Assembly (NCBI GenBank): GCA_900550545.1 | Contig: URSS01000022.1 | Span: forward strand, 1 to 42,916 | From: an uncultured Lachnobacterium sp. | GTDB taxonomy: Bacteria; Bacillota; Clostridia; Lachnospirales; Lachnospiraceae | DNA: 42,916 bases | Direction of reading: 5' to 3' | Shown: piece after piece, positions 8,337 through 16,040 of the stretch | Numbering within the stretch: position 1 is the first letter of the stretch | Layout of the letters: each line of letters opens with the position of its first letter | Made by a program: the position numbers and the translations under genes | The notes under the pieces: model-generated | Database searches by the model: none | The model's input: the letters and a program-made list of their open reading frames with translations, nothing else | What the model was told of the DNA's origin: nothing

Positions 8337-8379
8337 AGAGCAAAGATGCTTACCGATGAGGTCGCTTTGCTCTTTTTTA
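8337..8379 (+). terminator. Leader attenuator (terminator hairpin in 5' UTR)
   Basis: AGAGCAAAG (8337-8345) pairs with CTTTGCTCT (8365-8373), with an inner ACC/GGT helix capped by GATGA, followed directly by TTTTTATT. It sits between the promoter and the aminotransferase start, so it should stop transcription unless an alternative fold forms. No known riboswitch aptamer is recognised upstream. Confidence 0.6.
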
Positions 8380-8407
8380 TTACTTAAAATTAAGGAGGAA
8401 TTATATT

Positions 8408-9622
8408 ATGAAATTAAAGGACACAGGATTAACCGTACAGGACATTAAGGACAAAGTAAGTAAATATATGATCGAGACATATGAGCGTTTCGATTTTCTG
8501 GCAGAGACAGCTGAGGGCATGTATCTCTATGATGAAAAAGGAACTCCATACCTCGATTTTTATGCAGGAATTGCAGTAAACAATGCAGGTAGCCGTAACC
8601 CTAAGGTTGTTGCAGCAGTTAAGGATCAGGTAGATGACATCATGCATACATTCAACTATCCATATACAATTCCTCAGGCATTACTTGCTGAGAAAGTTTG
8701 TAAGACAATCGGAATGGACAAGATCTTCTACCAGAACTCCGGTACCGAAGCAAACGAGGCTATGATCAAGATGGCCCGTAAATATGGTATTGAAAAATAT
8801 GGTCCAAACAGATATCACATCGTAACAGCAAAAGATGGTTTCCACGGAAGAACATTCGGTGCCATGTCAGCAACCGGTCAGCCGGGAAATGGATGTCAGG
8901 TTGGATTCGGACCTATGACATACGGTTTCTCTTATGCTCCTTACAATGACCTGAAGGCATTCAAAGATGCATGTACAGAGAACACAATCGCTATCATGAT
9001 TGAGCCGGTACAGGGCGAAGGCGGTGTACATCCTGCAACACCAGAGTTTATGAAAGGCCTCCGCGAGTTTTGTGACGAAAAGGGAATGCTCCTTCTGATT
9101 GACGAGGTTCAGACAGGATGGTGCAGAACAGGAGCTGTAATGAGCTACATGAACTACGGCATCAAGCCGGATATCGTTTCTATGGCAAAGGGCCTTGGTG
9201 GTGGAATGCCAATCGGTGCGATCTGTGCAACCGAGGAAGTTGCAAAAGCATTTACACCTGGTTCTCATGGAACAACATTTGGTGGACATCCGGTTTGCTG
9301 TGCAGCAGCATTAGCAGAAGTTGGAGAACTGCTTGACAGAGATCTGGCAGGAAATGCAAAGAAAGTCGGCGATTACTTTGCAGCAAAGCTTGAGAAACTT
9401 CCTCATGTAAAAGAAGTAAGACATCAGGGACTTCTTGTAGGTGTTGAGTTTGATGATACAATCTCAGGTGCAGATGTGAAACATGGTGCATTTGACAGAA
9501 AGATGCTGATTACAGCCATCGGTGCACATATCATTCGTATGGTTCCACCACTTATCGTCAGTGAGGAGGAATGTGATAAGGCATTCGAGATCCTCGATGA
9601 AACAGTAAAATCACTTTCATAA
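8408..9622 (+). CDS. Class III PLP-dependent aminotransferase (ornithine/GABA/acetylornithine type)
   Basis: A 404-residue fold-type I class III aminotransferase. Visible are NSGTEANEAMIKMAR (phosphate and cofactor site, about 111-125), FHGRTFGAM, the IEPVQGEGGVHP motif, LLLIDEVQTGWCRTG with the aspartate that holds the pyridine nitrogen, and SMAKGLGGGMPIGA whose lysine forms the Schiff base. The family moves an omega or alpha amino group to 2-oxoglutarate or pyruvate. Sequence alone does not separate ArgD, ornithine, GABA and 5-aminovalerate transaminases. No arginine genes are near. Instead an APC permease, an iron alcohol dehydrogenase and an XRE-cupin regulator follow, which favours catabolism: uptake, transamination to a semialdehyde, reduction to a hydroxy compound. 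GGAGGAATT precedes the ATG. Confidence 0.85.
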   Translation: MKLKDTGLTVQDIKDKVSKYMIETYERFDFLAETAEGMYLYDEKGTPYLDFYAGIAVNNAGSRNPKVVAAVKDQVDDIMHTFNYPYTIPQALLAEKVCKTIGMDKIFYQNSGTEANEAMIKMARKYGIEKYGPNRYHIVTAKDGFHGRTFGAMSATGQPGNGCQVGFGPMTYGFSYAPYNDLKAFKDACTENTIAIMIEPVQGEGGVHPATPEFMKGLREFCDEKGMLLLIDEVQTGWCRTGAVMSYMNYGIKPDIVSMAKGLGGGMPIGAICATEEVAKAFTPGSHGTTFGGHPVCCAAALAEVGELLDRDLAGNAKKVGDYFAAKLEKLPHVKEVRHQGLLVGVEFDDTISGADVKHGAFDRKMLITAIGAHIIRMVPPLIVSEEECDKAFEILDETVKSLS

Positions 9623-9664
9623 AATCGTTCATACGTTAGTTTGTATACACATACATAAAATCAG

Positions 9665-9702
9665 GACAAGGGCGTCACGAAGTTGTTTCGTGCGCCCTTG
9701 TC
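9665..9702 (+). other. Strong intercistronic hairpin without T tract
   Basis: GACAAGGGCGTCACGAA (9665-9681) pairs with TTCGTGCGCCCTTGTC (9687-9702), a 16-bp helix with one bulge and a 5-base loop. No T run follows on the plus strand, so it looks like an mRNA-stability or processing element between the aminotransferase and the next gene, not a classical terminator. Confidence 0.55.
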
Positions 9703-9726
9703 TCGTGTAGAAGAGAGGGGTAAACG

Positions 9727-10332
9727 ATGGCACATCTTGTTATTACAATAGGATGCGAATATGGCGCAAAAGGAAACCAGATCGGTAAAAAAGTTGCAGA
9801 AGATCTGGGAATCAAGTTTTATGATCGCGAAACGGTAGACGAGATTATCAAAGAAGTAGGAATACCGAAAGACATTATGGAAAAAGTTGAGGAAGGTGTT
9901 ACCATTGCCGGAAAAGGTGCAGAAGGTGATGTCCGTGGATCTTTCTCCAAATACGCGGATTTAACAGAACGCGCAATTCACGTCCAGAAAACAATCATTC
10001 GAAAATTATCTGACCGGGAATCCTGTGTGATCATCGGTCGTTCAGCTGATTATATTTTAAAGGAACATAAACCAATTTTACGTATTTTCATTTATTCACC
10101 GGATGAGGTGAGAATTAAAAATGTAATGGAAAGTCACAATCTGTCAGAAGATGATGCAAAGCTTTTCATTATGGAAAAAGACAAGCGATATCACAAACGT
10201 CATATGGCGCTGACCGGAAGCAACCGTGGCGATCGTCACAACAGGGACATGCTCATAGACAGCAGCCTTCTGGGTGTGGAAGGCACAGCGGAATTGATTG
10301 AAAGCGTAGCAAAGAAAGTATTTCACGAATAG
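9727..10332 (+). CDS. Cytidylate kinase-like family protein
   Basis: A 201-residue P-loop kinase-fold protein of the cytidylate-kinase-like group common in Clostridia. The start (VITIGCEYGAKGNQIGKKVA) matches the usual GREYGSGGxxIG pattern, but Cys replaces the common Arg and Lys-Gly-Asn replaces Gly-Gly-Arg, so the nucleotide loop is off-consensus. Other family blocks are visible: FYDRETVDEI, ESCVIIGRSADYIL (the IGR-adjacent strand) and LRIFIYSPDEVRIKNVM. Actual substrates of this group are not established, and it is unlikely to be the housekeeping CMP kinase. It lies between the aminotransferase and the permease (13 bases before the latter), so it is probably cotranscribed with the catabolic cluster. 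GAGAGGGG precedes the ATG. Confidence 0.8.
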   Translation: MAHLVITIGCEYGAKGNQIGKKVAEDLGIKFYDRETVDEIIKEVGIPKDIMEKVEEGVTIAGKGAEGDVRGSFSKYADLTERAIHVQKTIIRKLSDRESCVIIGRSADYILKEHKPILRIFIYSPDEVRIKNVMESHNLSEDDAKLFIMEKDKRYHKRHMALTGSNRGDRHNRDMLIDSSLLGVEGTAELIESVAKKVFHE

Positions 10333-10345
10333 GAGGTAACAGGAT

Positions 10346-11869
10346 ATGGAACAGAAAAAATCAGAATTTAACAAAGTACTGAATGCCTGGGACATCCTTG
10401 TAATTGCATTCGGCGCTATGATTGGATGGGGCTGGGTCGTTTCGACCGGAGGATGGATTGAAAAAGGTGGTGTACTTGGTGCCGCACTTGGATTTGTTAT
10501 CGGTGGTATCATGATTTTCTTCGTAGGTATGACGTATGCAGAGCTGACAGCAGCAATGCCACAGTGTGGTGGCGAGCACGTGTTCAGCTATCGTGCAATG
10601 GGAGCAACCGGTTCTTTCATTTGTACATGGATGATCGTACTTGGTTATGTCAGCGTTGCCTGCTTTGAGGCTTGCGCTTTTCCTACGATTATCACTTATT
10701 TATGGCCGGGATTTTTGAAGGGTTATCTGTATACGGTAGCCGGATTTGATATTTATGCATCCTGGTTAATCGTGGCAATTGTTGTGGCATTTTTGATTAT
10801 GTTGATCAATATTATCGGAGCAAAAACCGCTGCAATTTTACAGACCGTTCTGACCTGTATCATTGGTGGAGCCGGAATCCTGTTAATTGTAGCTTCTGTC
10901 ATCAATGGTTCTGTGGATAACCTGAACGGACAGATGTTTGCAGGGGCTTCTACAGGTGTGAATATTAAGGCAATTATCGGTGTTGCAGCACTGTCACCAT
11001 TCTATTTTATCGGATTTGACGTTATTCCGCAGGCAGCAGAGGAGATTAACGTTCCGGCAAAGAAAATCGGTAAAATTTTAATATTATCCGTTGTACTGGC
11101 TGTTATCTTTTATGCACTTGTCATTGTAGCCGTTGGTCTTGTTATGAATTCAGGCGCAATTGTTGCATCACAGCAGGCAACAGGACTGGTTACTGCAGAT
11201 GCGATGGCGGCGGCTTTTCACACAAAAGTCATGGCAAAAGTTATTATTGTAGGTGGTATGTGCGGAATTGTTACTTCATGGAACTCTTTCCTGCTCGGTG
11301 GTTCTCGTGCGATGTATTCCATGGCAGAATCTTATATGATTCCCAAGTTCTTCGCAAAGTTACATCCAAAGCATAAGACACCGGTCAATTCCCTGATTCT
11401 CATCGGTGCATTGACCATGCTTGCACCGTTTGCAGGACGAAAGATGCTCGTATGGATCAGTGATGCCGGTAACTTCGGATGCTGTTTCGCATATTGCATG
11501 GTCGCACTTTCCTTTATGATTTTGAGAAAAAAAGAGCCAGATATGCCAAGACCATACAAGGTACCTGCATACAAATTTTTCGGAACAATGGCAGTAATCA
11601 TGTCCGGATTTATGGTAGCGATGTACTGCATTCCGGGAAGTGGTGGAAACCTGATTCTTCAGGAGTGGATCATCGTACTTGGCTGGTGTGCACTTGGCGT
11701 CGTATTCTATGCTATTTGTAAGAAGAAATACAAGGAATCCTTTGGTATTCTTGTTGAACTGATTTCAGATGAGGATGCTGCAACTCTGATGCCGGAGGCT
11801 GACGATGTTGAACTCGATAAAGTCATTGATGCAGCTATCGATCGTGTACTTGCAAGAAAAGCAAGTTAA
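10346..11869 (+). CDS. APC-superfamily amino acid/amine permease
   Basis: A 507-residue protein with about 12 hydrophobic helices. The first helix contains AFGAMIGWGWVVSTGGW, the unwound GxxIGxGW segment of APC transporters. Helix 6 contains the conserved FYFIGFDVIPQAAEEI, and a cytosolic RPYKVPAYKFFG stretch precedes the last helices. It ends in a 50-residue acidic soluble tail (ISDEDAATLMPEADDVELDK). It should bring an amino acid or amine into the cell. Position between the aminotransferase and the alcohol dehydrogenase suggests it feeds that pathway; GABA, ornithine or another amino compound are candidates and the sequence does not decide. AGGAGGTAA before the ATG is a strong ribosome binding site. 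Confidence 0.85.
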   Translation: MEQKKSEFNKVLNAWDILVIAFGAMIGWGWVVSTGGWIEKGGVLGAALGFVIGGIMIFFVGMTYAELTAAMPQCGGEHVFSYRAMGATGSFICTWMIVLGYVSVACFEACAFPTIITYLWPGFLKGYLYTVAGFDIYASWLIVAIVVAFLIMLINIIGAKTAAILQTVLTCIIGGAGILLIVASVINGSVDNLNGQMFAGASTGVNIKAIIGVAALSPFYFIGFDVIPQAAEEINVPAKKIGKILILSVVLAVIFYALVIVAVGLVMNSGAIVASQQATGLVTADAMAAAFHTKVMAKVIIVGGMCGIVTSWNSFLLGGSRAMYSMAESYMIPKFFAKLHPKHKTPVNSLILIGALTMLAPFAGRKMLVWISDAGNFGCCFAYCMVALSFMILRKKEPDMPRPYKVPAYKFFGTMAVIMSGFMVAMYCIPGSGGNLILQEWIIVLGWCALGVVFYAICKKKYKESFGILVELISDEDAATLMPEADDVELDKVIDAAIDRVLARKAS

Positions 11870-11903
11870 AAAGGGTTATTCTAAGAAAGGACAGATTACA
11901 GAT

Positions 11904-13088
11904 ATGAATATATTTAATTTTTCGGTTCCACAGGATATTACAGTGGGAAAAGGAAGTCTGGCAAAGTTGCCGGAGATCGCAAAGAAACTTGGCGGTTCCC
12001 ATGCGTTTATTATTTCCGGTCCACATCTGGCAAAGATGGGACTGGTAGAAAAAGCAGCCGATTATTTAAAGACGGTGGATATAAAAACCGATGCGTTTAC
12101 AGAGATTGAAGCAAACCCTTCGGTTGCAACGGTTGAGAAGGCAGCGGAGAAATTTAAGGAATCGGGCGCTGATTTTATTGTTGCATTTGGCGGCGGATCC
12201 CCGATGGATGTTGCAAAAGCAGTCGGTGTGGTTGCAAAGTACGGCGGAAGCATCACCGAATATGAAGGTGCGCATAAGGTGCCGGGACCAATCATTCCGC
12301 TGATCGCGATTCCAACGACCGCTGGAACAGGTTCCGAGGTCACCGCATTTTCGGTAATTACGGATCACAGCAGAGACTACAAGCTTACGGTATTCAGTTA
12401 TGAGTTGCTTCCGGCATATGCAATTCTCGATGCGGAACTGATCACGACAGCACCGGCAAGTGTGGCGGCAGCCTGTGGCATTGATGCTTTTATTCATGCA
12501 GAGGAAGCTTATATTTCCACAGCGGCCTCTCCGTTTTCGGATGCTATGGCAGAAAAAGCGATGGCACTGATTGGAAAGAACATTCGCCGGTTTGTGGCAA
12601 ATCGCGGGGACATGGAAGCTGCAGAGGCGATGATGGTTGGTTCGCTTTTTGCAGGAATTGCATTCTCATTTGCAAGACTTGGCAATGTCCATGCTATGAG
12701 TCATCCGGTGAGCGCATTTTTCGATGTGCCACACGGCGTGGCCAATGCGGTTCTTCTTCCAGTGGTAGCAGAGTACAATGCGCTGGCAGATCACGGAAGA
12801 TACCTGACCATTTATAATGATATCAGTCCGGTTCCGGCATATGCAGACGATTTTGAACCGATGATGCTGGTGGATGCAATCCGCAGTCTTTGTGCAGATA
12901 TTGGCATTCCGGAAAATCTGACCATAGCAATCAATCAGGCAAGTAAAACAGGTGAAGTTACACGGGAAGAGATTGAAAGCAAGATTGAGGCGATGGCAGT
13001 GGATGCGATGAAGAGCGGAAACATTGCGGTAAATCCACGGTCCTCACGTCAATGCGATATTGAGATGTTATACAAAAAAGCTTTATAG
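11904..13088 (+). CDS. Iron-containing (group III) alcohol dehydrogenase
   Basis: A 394-residue NAD(P)-dependent dehydrogenase of the Fe-ADH family. The cofactor loop is GGGSPMDVAKA (about 96-106), followed by IPTTAGTGSEVT. The metal ligands are Asp194 and His198 in GIDAFIHAEEAY, His263 in NVHAMSHP, and His277 in PHGVANAVLLP, in the same places as in FucO-type enzymes. The frame is open further upstream into the permease gene, but the ATG at 11904 begins the family's normal N terminus (MNIFNFSVPQDI) and has AAAGGA at 11886-11891. Relatives reduce aldehydes such as succinate semialdehyde, butanal and lactaldehyde. Here the partner aminotransferase would supply an omega-semialdehyde. The precise substrate is not determined. 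Confidence 0.88.
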   Translation: MNIFNFSVPQDITVGKGSLAKLPEIAKKLGGSHAFIISGPHLAKMGLVEKAADYLKTVDIKTDAFTEIEANPSVATVEKAAEKFKESGADFIVAFGGGSPMDVAKAVGVVAKYGGSITEYEGAHKVPGPIIPLIAIPTTAGTGSEVTAFSVITDHSRDYKLTVFSYELLPAYAILDAELITTAPASVAAACGIDAFIHAEEAYISTAASPFSDAMAEKAMALIGKNIRRFVANRGDMEAAEAMMVGSLFAGIAFSFARLGNVHAMSHPVSAFFDVPHGVANAVLLPVVAEYNALADHGRYLTIYNDISPVPAYADDFEPMMLVDAIRSLCADIGIPENLTIAINQASKTGEVTREEIESKIEAMAVDAMKSGNIAVNPRSSRQCDIEMLYKKAL

Positions 13089-13159
13089 AAAGAACGCCTT
13101 TTGACCTGCGAATGATCTTATAGTAGAATAAGAAGAAAAGGAAATGTGGAGAAATGACG

Positions 13160-13723
13160 ATGGATTATTTATCACATAATGTATCGGAAAATTTAAAACG
13201 GATTCGCCAGTCAAAAGGAATGAGTCTTGATCAGGTGGCTGAGCAGACCGGCGTAAGCAAGAGTATGCTGGCACAGATCGAAAAAGGCACAGCCAATCCT
13301 TCGCTCGGCGTGTTGGGAAAGATTACCAGCGGACTGCGCATCGAGTTTCAGAAACTGATCGATCCGCCCCGCATGGATTTTTGTCTCGTATCGCCGGATG
13401 CGATGATTCCAACGAAGGAACTGGAAGGCCAGTACAAAGTATGGACATGTTTTCCTTATGAGGATTCACAGTCGGTGGAAGTGTATCGCATCGATGTGGA
13501 ACCCGGCGGTGTATATACAAGCGGAAGCCATGGGGAGAAAACGCGGGAATATCTCACAGTTATTGAAGGAGTATTGACGGTAGAGTGTCACGATCATGTA
13601 CAGGAAGTTCATAAGGAACAGGTGTACAAGTTCGAGACGGATCAGCCGCATATATACCGGAATGAAGGAACCGAAAGAGTCAGTTGTATGTGTTTCTTTT
13701 TGGATTATACAAATTTAAGATAA
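13160..13723 (+). CDS. XRE-family regulator with C-terminal cupin domain
   Basis: A 187-residue protein. An N-terminal helix-turn-helix spans residues 6-60 (NLKRIRQSKGMSLDQVAEQT, then GVSKSMLAQIEKGTANPSL) and a cupin-2 barrel spans about 100-185 (EPGGVYTSGSHGEKTREYLTV...GVLTVECHD...YKFETDQPHIYRN), with the usual small-ligand pocket. PuuR-type regulators of putrescine/GABA catabolism share this architecture. As the last gene of the aminotransferase-permease-dehydrogenase run it is the likely ligand-responsive regulator. Two in-frame ATGs exist at 13154 and 13160. GTGGAG (13146-13151) spaces properly only with 13160, so I chose that. A perfect palindromic hairpin overlaps its stop codon. Confidence 0.85.
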   Translation: MDYLSHNVSENLKRIRQSKGMSLDQVAEQTGVSKSMLAQIEKGTANPSLGVLGKITSGLRIEFQKLIDPPRMDFCLVSPDAMIPTKELEGQYKVWTCFPYEDSQSVEVYRIDVEPGGVYTSGSHGEKTREYLTVIEGVLTVECHDHVQEVHKEQVYKFETDQPHIYRNEGTERVSCMCFFLDYTNLR

Positions 13724-13763
13724 TGATATGAGGGGCAAAATACTTTTTGCCCCTCATATCATT
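13722..13763 (+). terminator. Perfect palindromic hairpin / terminator, member of the intergenic repeat family
   Basis: The palindrome has arms of about 19 bases (core GAGGGGCAAAA and its complement) around the loop TAC, with an internal T run but none after the stem. It resembles the hairpin at 906-935 and the element at 39741-39780, so it is probably both the cluster's terminator and a copy of a dispersed repeat. Confidence 0.6.
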
Positions 13764-13785
13764 ATATACGTAAAATTAAGATTCA

Positions 13786-13829
13786 TTAAGGTAACCTTAA
13801 GGTAAAAATTGGGAAAAATCGTATATAAT
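13786..13829 (+). promoter_or_regulatory. Promoter with palindromic operator for the CPBP protease gene
   Basis: TATAAT (13824-13829) is a perfect -10. The -35 region (about 13801-13806, GGTAAA) is poor, but the palindrome TTAAGGTAACCTTAA lies immediately before it (13786-13800). A poor -35 with an adjacent dyad suggests an activator or repressor site. Confidence 0.45.
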
Positions 13830-13875
13830 AGGTAAATGTACGATAACGAATATAATGTTTAAGAGGAGGTTTCGA

Positions 13876-14847
13876 ATGAAAGATTTATTTGAGCGCTCAG
13901 TGCCGATGCAGGAGACAGCGCAGACAAAGAAGGGATTGCTCTGGATTCTGGAGTTGCTTGTATTTGTAGCGGTATTTCTTGTAGCGAGCATTGCGCAGGG
14001 ATTTGCCACAGTGCCGATGCAGCTGGTTATGCTGTTTTCCGACAAAGCATATATGGCGGCAGTTGCAAGTGGAGATGTTGCAAAACTAACGGAAGCGAGT
14101 ATGGAAGTAACCCAGCGTCTGATGGAATCGGACGGGTATATGATTGGCATGTTGTTTTCTGATATTGTGATGATGCTTATTGTATTTCTGTTTTGCCGTT
14201 TTATTCAGAAACGTAAATTGCGCACACTTGGTTTTATAAAAAAAGGGATGTTAAAAGAGTATGGTCTTGGCATGCTTCTCGGTTTTGCATTTTTCTCAGT
14301 GTGTGTTCTTCTGGGTGTGTTATTTGGCGGATTAAAAATTGAGGGAATTTCACCGGAATTTTCCATTGGTATTTTTGTGGCATATCTTCTTGGCTATATG
14401 GTGCAGGGAATGACAGAAGAGGTGCTTTGCCGCGGCTATTTTTTAGGGTCTTATGCAAGAAGATACCCGGTATATGCAGCAGTTCTTGCCAATTCACTGT
14501 TGTTTGCGTCGTTGCATTTGCTCAATAGTGGAATCTCAGTACTGGCATTTATTAATATTACGTTGTTTGGAATCTTCGCGTCCATTTATTTCATTCGAAG
14601 AGGAAGTATTTGGGGAATCGGAGCATTTCATTCTATCTGGAATCTGGTGCAGGGAAATTTCTATGGCATTAAAGTCAGTGGAACACCGGTTGGAAATACG
14701 CTTTTCACCACACAGGCAATCGCGGGAAAAAGCTTGTGGAACGGTGGCGATTTTGGTATGGAAGGAAGTTTGATTTGTACTATCGTGCTGACTTGCGGAA
14801 TTATATTTTTGTATACACGCAAGAATAAAGATGCAGTAGAGGCGTAA
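13876..14847 (+). CDS. CPBP family intramembrane metalloprotease (Abi/CAAX-protease-like)
   Basis: A 323-residue polytopic protein. The four CPBP motifs are present: TEEVLCRGYFLG with Glu181, Glu182 and Arg186, FASLHLLN with His214, and AFHSIWN with His252 and Asn256. About eight hydrophobic helices surround them. The frame opens at 13855, but AGAGGAGGT (13862-13870) lies inside that extension and spaces correctly with the ATG at 13876. Bacterial family members act in bacteriocin self-immunity, prenyl-protein-like processing or surface-protein maturation; no bacteriocin gene is adjacent. The gene has its own promoter and palindrome and appears monocistronic. Confidence 0.88.
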   Translation: MKDLFERSVPMQETAQTKKGLLWILELLVFVAVFLVASIAQGFATVPMQLVMLFSDKAYMAAVASGDVAKLTEASMEVTQRLMESDGYMIGMLFSDIVMMLIVFLFCRFIQKRKLRTLGFIKKGMLKEYGLGMLLGFAFFSVCVLLGVLFGGLKIEGISPEFSIGIFVAYLLGYMVQGMTEEVLCRGYFLGSYARRYPVYAAVLANSLLFASLHLLNSGISVLAFINITLFGIFASIYFIRRGSIWGIGAFHSIWNLVQGNFYGIKVSGTPVGNTLFTTQAIAGKSLWNGGDFGMEGSLICTIVLTCGIIFLYTRKNKDAVEA

Positions 14848-15258
14848 CAGATAAACAGCAGGAGAAAGGTATTGTATATATATAAAAATTATTAAGCGAA
14901 ATGTCCTGGTTCAAGCGCATATTTGGACATATGGAAGAAAAAAGCAAACGAGGTCCAGGCTTTTTTATATGAATGGACAGGGGAGAAATTTTTTTGTAAT
15001 GCTGTCCATTTTAATGGAATGAATTGGACATCAAGACACCTTTTTTTTCATATATTCCAAAAAGTTTGTTAAGACTGGATATTCTAGGTTGATTTTTTCG
15101 TATATATACAAAATCGCTTTTTAAGGTGGATATAATAAAGATTTTTTTCGCATATGTCCATGCTACTTAAGAATTTGAAGAATATTTTCAAAGTGAAATA
15201 ATGGTTAATGATTACTTGAAACATGAGGAGACTTCAATTTAATAAAAAATATCTAGAA
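14848..15258. other. AT-rich intergenic region with GGACAT dyads
   Basis: No convincing gene is present. TGGACATATG (14924-14933) and CATATGTCCA (15151-15160) are perfect inverted copies 217 bases apart. Inside, AATGGACAG (14972-14980) pairs with CTGTCCATT (15002-15010). Further ATGTCC/GGACAT copies lie at about 14901 and 15026. A T run follows a weak GTCCAGGC stem at 14952-14967. It could be a decayed short mobile element or a structured RNA. Confidence 0.35.
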
Positions 15259-15259
15259 A

Positions 15260-15296
15260 AGAAGCAGGAGTGCTCATAGAACATCTCCTGCTTCTT
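15260..15296. terminator. Bidirectional terminator, mainly for the minus-strand nitroreductase
   Basis: AGAAGCAGGAG (15260-15270) pairs with CTCCTGCTTCT (15285-15295). T-rich tracts follow on both strands (TTTTACTTTTATT on plus, TTTTCTAGATATTTTTT on minus). It lies just downstream of the nitroreductase stop. Confidence 0.75.
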
Positions 15297-15322
15297 TTTA
15301 CTTTTATTATAAGAGAGTATAA

Positions 15323-15862
15323 TTAGTAAAATTTTAAAATATCATCGGCCTGTTTACGCTTTGGCTTTGCAGGTGCGTCAGCACCGTAACCGACTGCGAT
15401 AACAGCGACAATAATTTCTGTCTCTGGGATATCGAGCATTTCGCGGATTTTCTCTCCGTCACGAATACCCATTACCAATGTATCAAGTCCAAGCTCTTTG
15501 GCTTTCAAAATCACATTTTCATTGTGAAGTCCGAGGTCGTAATAACCCCAGCCATTGCCACACTCATTATCAGGATTGCCTTCACGGTCAAATCCGGAAC
15601 GGTTCGCTACAAATGTTGTAATTACATATGCGCCTGCACCCTTGGAGCTGTTTATGTTAAATTCAGGAAGGCATTCCTTCACAAATTTTTCTTTAGCAGC
15701 TTCATCGATGACACAGTAATAACGTGCAGTCTGGGAATTCTTCCAGGATGGTGCTAAAATACCGGCTTCTACGATCTCTTTGATCTGTTCTCTGGTGACG
15801 GTTTTGCTTGCGTCATAGGAGCGCACACTTCTTCTGCTTTCTAATAATGTCTGAAATTCCAT
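15323..15862 (-). CDS. Nitroreductase family FMN oxidoreductase
   Basis: A 179-residue protein of nitroreductase length. It opens with the FMN-binding RRSVRSYDASKTVTREQI (residues 10-27) and continues GILAPSWKNSQTARYYCV (PSxxNxQ motif), LGLDTLVMGIRD (LGL...MG) and the C-terminal IIVAVIAVGYGADAPAKPKR. Such enzymes use NAD(P)H and FMN to reduce nitro compounds, quinones or unknown natural electrophiles as dimers in the cytoplasm. GGAGGA on the minus strand (15868-15873) fits the ATG. Its own promoter (TTGACA-17-TAATAT) is overlapped by MarR-like dyads, implying inducible repression. A separate tiny transcription unit lies further upstream on the same strand. Confidence 0.9.
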   Translation of the reverse strand: MEFQTLLESRRSVRSYDASKTVTREQIKEIVEAGILAPSWKNSQTARYYCVIDEAAKEKFVKECLPEFNINSSKGAGAYVITTFVANRSGFDREGNPDNECGNGWGYYDLGLHNENVILKAKELGLDTLVMGIRDGEKIREMLDIPETEIIVAVIAVGYGADAPAKPKRKQADDILKFY

Positions 15863-15898
15863 ATGTATCCTCCATTATGCATTTATTAAGTTTGTTAT

Positions 15899-15937
15899 AG
15901 CTAACTGCATATTAGCTCATTGCGCTAAATTTGTCAA
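15899..15937 (-). promoter_or_regulatory. Nitroreductase promoter with overlapping inverted-repeat operators
   Basis: On the minus strand TTGACA (15932-15937), 17 bp, TAATAT (15909-15914). Two dyads overlap it: AGCTAA/TTAGCT (15899-15904/15912-15917) and TTAGC/GCTAA (15912-15916/15924-15928), each with a 7-bp centre. Overlapping TTAGCnnnnnnnGCTAA-type palindromes across a -10 are typical of MarR-family repressor sites. Confidence 0.6.
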
Positions 15938-15955
15938 TTGTCTGGAAAGGCTTCT

Positions 15956-15999
15956 AAAAAAAAGAACCGTCAGAGTGGGGAGGAATCACGCTGACGGTT
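15956..15999 (-). terminator. Minus-strand terminator of the tiny upstream unit
   Basis: AACCGTCAG (15965-15973) pairs with CTGACGGTT (15991-15999), and eight A residues (15956-15963) give a U tract only on minus-strand RNA. No annotated minus-strand gene lies upstream, so it must end a short transcript starting near 16090, or act as an attenuator for read-through into the nitroreductase gene. Confidence 0.65.
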
Positions 16000-16040
16000 T
16001 CCTATGTGAATCGCTTTTGGCGAATTATTTTTTGTCGGAA

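Noticed and set aside
8308..8407. Known riboswitch before the aminotransferase
   Set aside because: The leader before the terminator is about 25 nt, too short for a recognised aptamer; I kept it only as an attenuator.
11805..11903. Extended N terminus of the iron alcohol dehydrogenase
   Set aside because: The extra 33 codons overlap the permease gene and lack family similarity; the ATG at 11904 gives the normal N terminus and metal-ligand numbering.
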